NCBI GenBank assembly: GCA_018645365.1
Contig: JABGOP010000007.1
Location: forward strand, 1-59,314
Direction of reading: 5' to 3'
DNA: 59,314 bases
DNA from: Candidatus Cloacimonadota bacterium
GTDB taxonomy: Bacteria; Cloacimonadota; Cloacimonadia; Cloacimonadales; TCS61
Of this stretch, positions 56,543 through 59,314 are shown in pieces. The position numbers and the translations under genes are program-made. The notes under the pieces were generated by a model, which saw nothing but the letters and a program-made list of their open reading frames with translations, was not told the origin of the DNA and searched no databases. How positions within the stretch are numbered: position 1 is the first letter of the stretch; the number at the start of each line of letters is the position of its first letter.

Positions 56543-57407
56543 AATTGCAAAAAACTCTGGCTTCTGCTTTGGCGTAAAAAGAGCAATAAATATGGCTTTT
56601 GAAGCGGCAAAACAAAACAAAAACATTGTGACTTTGGGACCAATCATTCACAATCCACAAATGGTAAAAAAACTGGAAAATGAAAACATCGTGCATATCG
56701 ATGACATTGTAGAAATTAATCATAGAACCACAATTATTCGTTCGCATGGCATCGAAAAAAATGTGATGGAACATTTAGAAAAAAATGGTGTAGAACTTAT
56801 TAATGCTACCTGTCCGTATGTTTCCAAAACGCAACAATACGCCGAAGAATTGAGCAAACAAAATTATCAAGTCATTATCTTGGGCGACAAAAATCACCCC
56901 GAAGTAATCGCACTCCGTTCCTATGCACAAAAGAATGTGATTGTGGTAGCAAAAGCAGATGAATTACCAACCACAAAATTCCAGAAAGTTGGAATTATTT
57001 CACAAACTACACGCCGTTTTGAAGATTTCCAAAATTTAGTTGATGCACTCTTGCCACAATGTACTGAAATGCGAGTAATAAACACCATTTGTAAGGCAAC
57101 TAGCGTACGCCAAATATCGACTTTGGAATTAGCAAAAGAGAGCGATTTGATGATTGTGATTGGTGGTAAAAATAGTTCAAACACAAAAATGCTTGCCAAA
57201 ATTAGCACAAAATTTGTAAAGACACACCATGTTGAAACAGCTACTGAAATTGAAGATAGTTGGTTTTCCAAGATTGAAAAAGTTGGATTAACAGCGGGTG
57301 CTTCCACCCCAGACTGGGTAATTGTGGAAGTGTATAATAAGGTTATCGAAATTATGGGAAATGTGAACGGTAATGTCGAAAAAATTGAGGAAATTCCCGG
57401 ATTCTAA
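56532..57407 (+). CDS. ispH: 4-hydroxy-3-methylbut-2-enyl diphosphate reductase
   Basis: 291 aa. The three iron-sulfur cluster cysteines are C12 (KNSGFCFGVKRA), C94 (NATCPYVSKTQ) and C187 (NTICKATSVRQ), with substrate-binding IIHNPQ, RSHGI and TAGASTPDW motifs. It makes IPP and DMAPP in the last step of the MEP isoprenoid pathway. The gene starts inside the end of plsC and precedes rpsA by 12 nt, a common ispH-rpsA linkage. Confidence 0.97.
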   Translation: MSVRIAKNSGFCFGVKRAINMAFEAAKQNKNIVTLGPIIHNPQMVKKLENENIVHIDDIVEINHRTTIIRSHGIEKNVMEHLEKNGVELINATCPYVSKTQQYAEELSKQNYQVIILGDKNHPEVIALRSYAQKNVIVVAKADELPTTKFQKVGIISQTTRRFEDFQNLVDALLPQCTEMRVINTICKATSVRQISTLELAKESDLMIVIGGKNSSNTKMLAKISTKFVKTHHVETATEIEDSWFSKIEKVGLTAGASTPDWVIVEVYNKVIEIMGNVNGNVEKIEEIPGF

Positions 57408-57419
57408 GGAGGAAATGTG

Positions 57420-59314
57420 ATGTTTAACGATCGAAATGAAAAAGTAGAAAGCGATCCTATCGAAGTAAAAGAAGAAGTAAAAGTGGAAGAAGTAAAAAAA
57501 GAAGTGAAAAAAGAAGTGAAAAAAGAAGCGAAAAAACAACCAACAAAAAAGGTTCAAAAAACAAAAAAAGTAGCAGTAAAAAAAACTACTACCAAAACAA
57601 AAGAAGAGACAATGGCTACTCTTCTCAGCGAACATGACAGCAAATTCAAAAAAGGTAACATCATCAAAGGTACTGTCGTAGATGTAAACGAGCGCAACAT
57701 TTATGTGGACATCGGCTACAAATCTGCTAGTCCAATCGCTGTAAAAGAATTCAACACAAACAACATTCCAAAAAAAGATGACATTATTAACGTCTTTATC
57801 GACTCTTTGGAAGATGACTCTGGTAAATTACGATTGTCAAAAAAGAAAGCTGATTTCTATCTACACATTGAAGAACTAGAGCAAAAACAAGCCGCTGGAG
57901 AAACAGTTAAAGGGATATATAAACGCCGCATCAAAGGTGGAATGATTGTGGATATTCTCAGTATCGAAGCATTCTTACCAGGTTCACAAATATCACTTAA
58001 ACCAATTCCAAATTTAGACCAATTTATTGGTAAAGAACATGATTTTAAAGTAATTAATTTAGATAAAGAGAAGAGAAATATCGTCATTTCGAGACGAGAT
58101 GTTCTTGTACGTGAACGCGAAGAACGCATCAAAAGTTTGCGTGATAAAATAGTCGAAGGTTCAGAGCACGACGGTGAAGTCAGAAACATTACCGATTACG
58201 GCGCATTTGTAGATTTAGGTGGAATCGACGGCTTACTTCACATTACCGATATGAGCTGGGGGCACATAAAACACTCATCAGATATGCTTAACATCGGCGA
58301 TAAAATCAAAGTAAAAATTTTGAAATACAACGAAGAAAGTTTACGAGTTTCGCTTGGGCTAAAACAATTAGTTCCCCATCCTTGGCAAAACATTGAAGCA
58401 AAATATCCAGAAGGAACTATCGTGGATGGTAAGGTTGTAAACCTCACAAACTACGGTGCTTTCATCGAATTGGAAGCCGGTGTGGAAGGGCTTGTGCATG
58501 TTTCAGAATTAAGTTGGACAAAAAAAGTTAATCATCCAAAACAAATATTGAAAGTTGGCGAAACAGTTAAAGCTATCGTTTTAAATATTTCAAAAGAAGA
58601 CGAACGCATCTCTCTTGGAATCAAACAAATGGAACCAAATCCATGGCTTATGGTAGACCAAAAGTATCCAGTCGATACTGAAATTGAGGGCGTTGTGAAA
58701 ACATTAACTCCTTTCGGCGTTTTCATTGGAATCGAAGACAACATTGAAGGTCTAATTCATATTTCTGATATATCTTGGACAAAAAGAATTTATCATCCAA
58801 AAGAAGTTTTGAAAGTTGGCGAAACCATTAAAGTTAAAGTCCTTTCTATCGACAAAACTTTACATCGCATTGCACTCGGGATTAAGCAATTGAACGAAGA
58901 TCCTTGGAATAATCTTGACAAAAAACTACCAATTAATGCAGAACTTAAAGCAAAAATTGTGAAAGTGATTTCAAAAGGCGTTTTGGTGGACATCGAAGTT
59001 GACGACTATACTGTTGAAGGCTTTATTCCATTATCACATTTAGCCATTCCAGACTTAAAAAGATCTGGCGATGCCTTCAAACTAAACGAAGAGCTTCCGC
59101 TTAAAATTATTGAATTAGATCTGGAAAACAGAAGGTTAATTCTTAGTGTAAAAGCATACTTCTTTGCAAGAGAAAAAAATGAATTGCAAGATTATGTGGA
59201 CGCACATTTGGCGATAGTTCAAGAAAAACACCAGAAAAAAACAGCCAAAAAAGAAAAAAAAGTTAAAGAAGAAGTAGTAGAAGTTAAAGAAGAAGTAGTA
59301 GAAGTTAAAGAAGA
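57420..59314 (+). CDS. rpsA: 30S ribosomal protein S1, truncated by the window end
   Basis: At least 631 aa, no stop reached. AAGGAGG lies 7 nt before ATG 57420. A Lys/Glu-rich extension of ~65 residues (EVKKEVKKEVKKEAKK and similar) precedes six S1 RNA-binding repeats, with clear copies such as VVDVNERNIYVDIGYKS, EVRNITDYGAFVDLGGIDG, VVNLTNYGAFIELEAGVEG and VVKTLTPFGVFIGIEDNIEG. A second charged tail begins around residue 600 and becomes a 7-residue tandem repeat. S1 binds mRNA on the 30S subunit and helps initiation. An internal ATG at 57612 (MATLLSEHD) would give a conventional N-terminus, but it has no good ribosome site. Confidence 0.95.
   Translation, partial: MFNDRNEKVESDPIEVKEEVKVEEVKKEVKKEVKKEAKKQPTKKVQKTKKVAVKKTTTKTKEETMATLLSEHDSKFKKGNIIKGTVVDVNERNIYVDIGYKSASPIAVKEFNTNNIPKKDDIINVFIDSLEDDSGKLRLSKKKADFYLHIEELEQKQAAGETVKGIYKRRIKGGMIVDILSIEAFLPGSQISLKPIPNLDQFIGKEHDFKVINLDKEKRNIVISRRDVLVREREERIKSLRDKIVEGSEHDGEVRNITDYGAFVDLGGIDGLLHITDMSWGHIKHSSDMLNIGDKIKVKILKYNEESLRVSLGLKQLVPHPWQNIEAKYPEGTIVDGKVVNLTNYGAFIELEAGVEGLVHVSELSWTKKVNHPKQILKVGETVKAIVLNISKEDERISLGIKQMEPNPWLMVDQKYPVDTEIEGVVKTLTPFGVFIGIEDNIEGLIHISDISWTKRIYHPKEVLKVGETIKVKVLSIDKTLHRIALGIKQLNEDPWNNLDKKLPINAELKAKIVKVISKGVLVDIEVDDYTVEGFIPLSHLAIPDLKRSGDAFKLNEELPLKIIELDLENRRLILSVKAYFFAREKNELQDYVDAHLAIVQEKHQKKTAKKEKKVKEEVVEVKEEVVEVKE
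59262..59314 (+). repeat. 21-bp tandem repeat in the rpsA tail
   Basis: A 21-nt unit beginning GTTAAAGAAGAAGTAGTAG is repeated exactly at 59262-59282 and 59283-59303 and partly at 59304-59314, running off the window. It encodes repeated VKEEVVE heptads in frame with S1. Confidence 0.9.

Noticed and set aside
57288-57635. 115-aa Phe-rich frame antisense to ispH and the rpsA start
   Set aside because: It is the mirror of the Lys/Glu-rich S1 tail (AAR codons read as TTY) and has no homology-like pattern.
59262-59314. CRISPR-like repeat
   Set aside because: The 21-bp repeats are directly adjacent without spacers and are in frame with rpsA; they are a coding tandem repeat.

Overview
The window is a gene-dense, AT-rich bacterial chromosome segment with no gene-free stretch longer than about 250 nt, and no rRNA, tRNA, CRISPR array or transposase that I can see. 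Four secreted proteins end in a T9SS-type (Por secretion) C-terminal sorting domain, a fifth ends in a divergent version, and two PorV/PorQ-family outer-membrane proteins are present. Together with DUF5683, DUF2721, DUF1385 and the TonB/ExbB/ExbD gene set, this points to the FCB superphylum. The mix of clostridia-like housekeeping order (cmk-plsC-ispH-rpsA) with T9SS cargo looks most like Candidatus Cloacimonadota; that phylum assignment is inference, not proof.

Layout. 16-1803: secreted right-handed beta-helix protein with its own terminator. 2057-7685: a housekeeping run on the plus strand (rpmE, DUF1385 membrane protein, prfA, CNNM/CorC-type transporter, ftcD, DUF2721). 7686-16796 (minus strand): a secreted protein of a family often mislabelled asparagine synthetase B, a C10 cysteine peptidase and a second T9SS cargo protein, then gap, fba and a SurA-like/TPR periplasmic protein. 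16911-23864 (plus strand, divergent from the last): PTS EIIA-like protein, PorV/PorQ protein, glyS, aminotransferase, a 45-aa membrane peptide, PfkB kinase, TM2/zinc-ribbon protein and a LipM-like octanoyltransferase.

23954-35514 is one long co-directional block closed by a strong terminator: TonB-dependent receptor, ExbB, two ExbD, TonB, a 984-aa surface protein, a PorV protein and a T9SS cargo protein. It reads as a self-contained outer-membrane energised transport and surface-display unit. 35649-42062 holds two abutting genes: an exported HEAT / predicted permuted papain-like / dockerin protein, and a 1261-aa tandem-cyclase/ATPase/TPR protein organised like mammalian soluble adenylyl cyclase. 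polA follows on the opposite strand, with a degenerate proofreading domain, and then a glycosyltransferase.

46167-50996 (minus strand) is a tightly overlapping four-gene operon of uncharacterised membrane proteins. It is my best candidate for an undescribed system. Upstream of it is an M23 lipoprotein endopeptidase. 52416-59314 (plus strand) is a housekeeping block: rseP, tgt, DUF5683, cmk, plsC, ispH and a 3'-truncated rpsA that runs off the window.

A TTGAC box lies 41-78 nt upstream of the first start codon of most transcription units, but a matching -10 box is rarely obvious. Starts were moved from the longest possible open frame where a Shine-Dalgarno sequence or family alignment required it.
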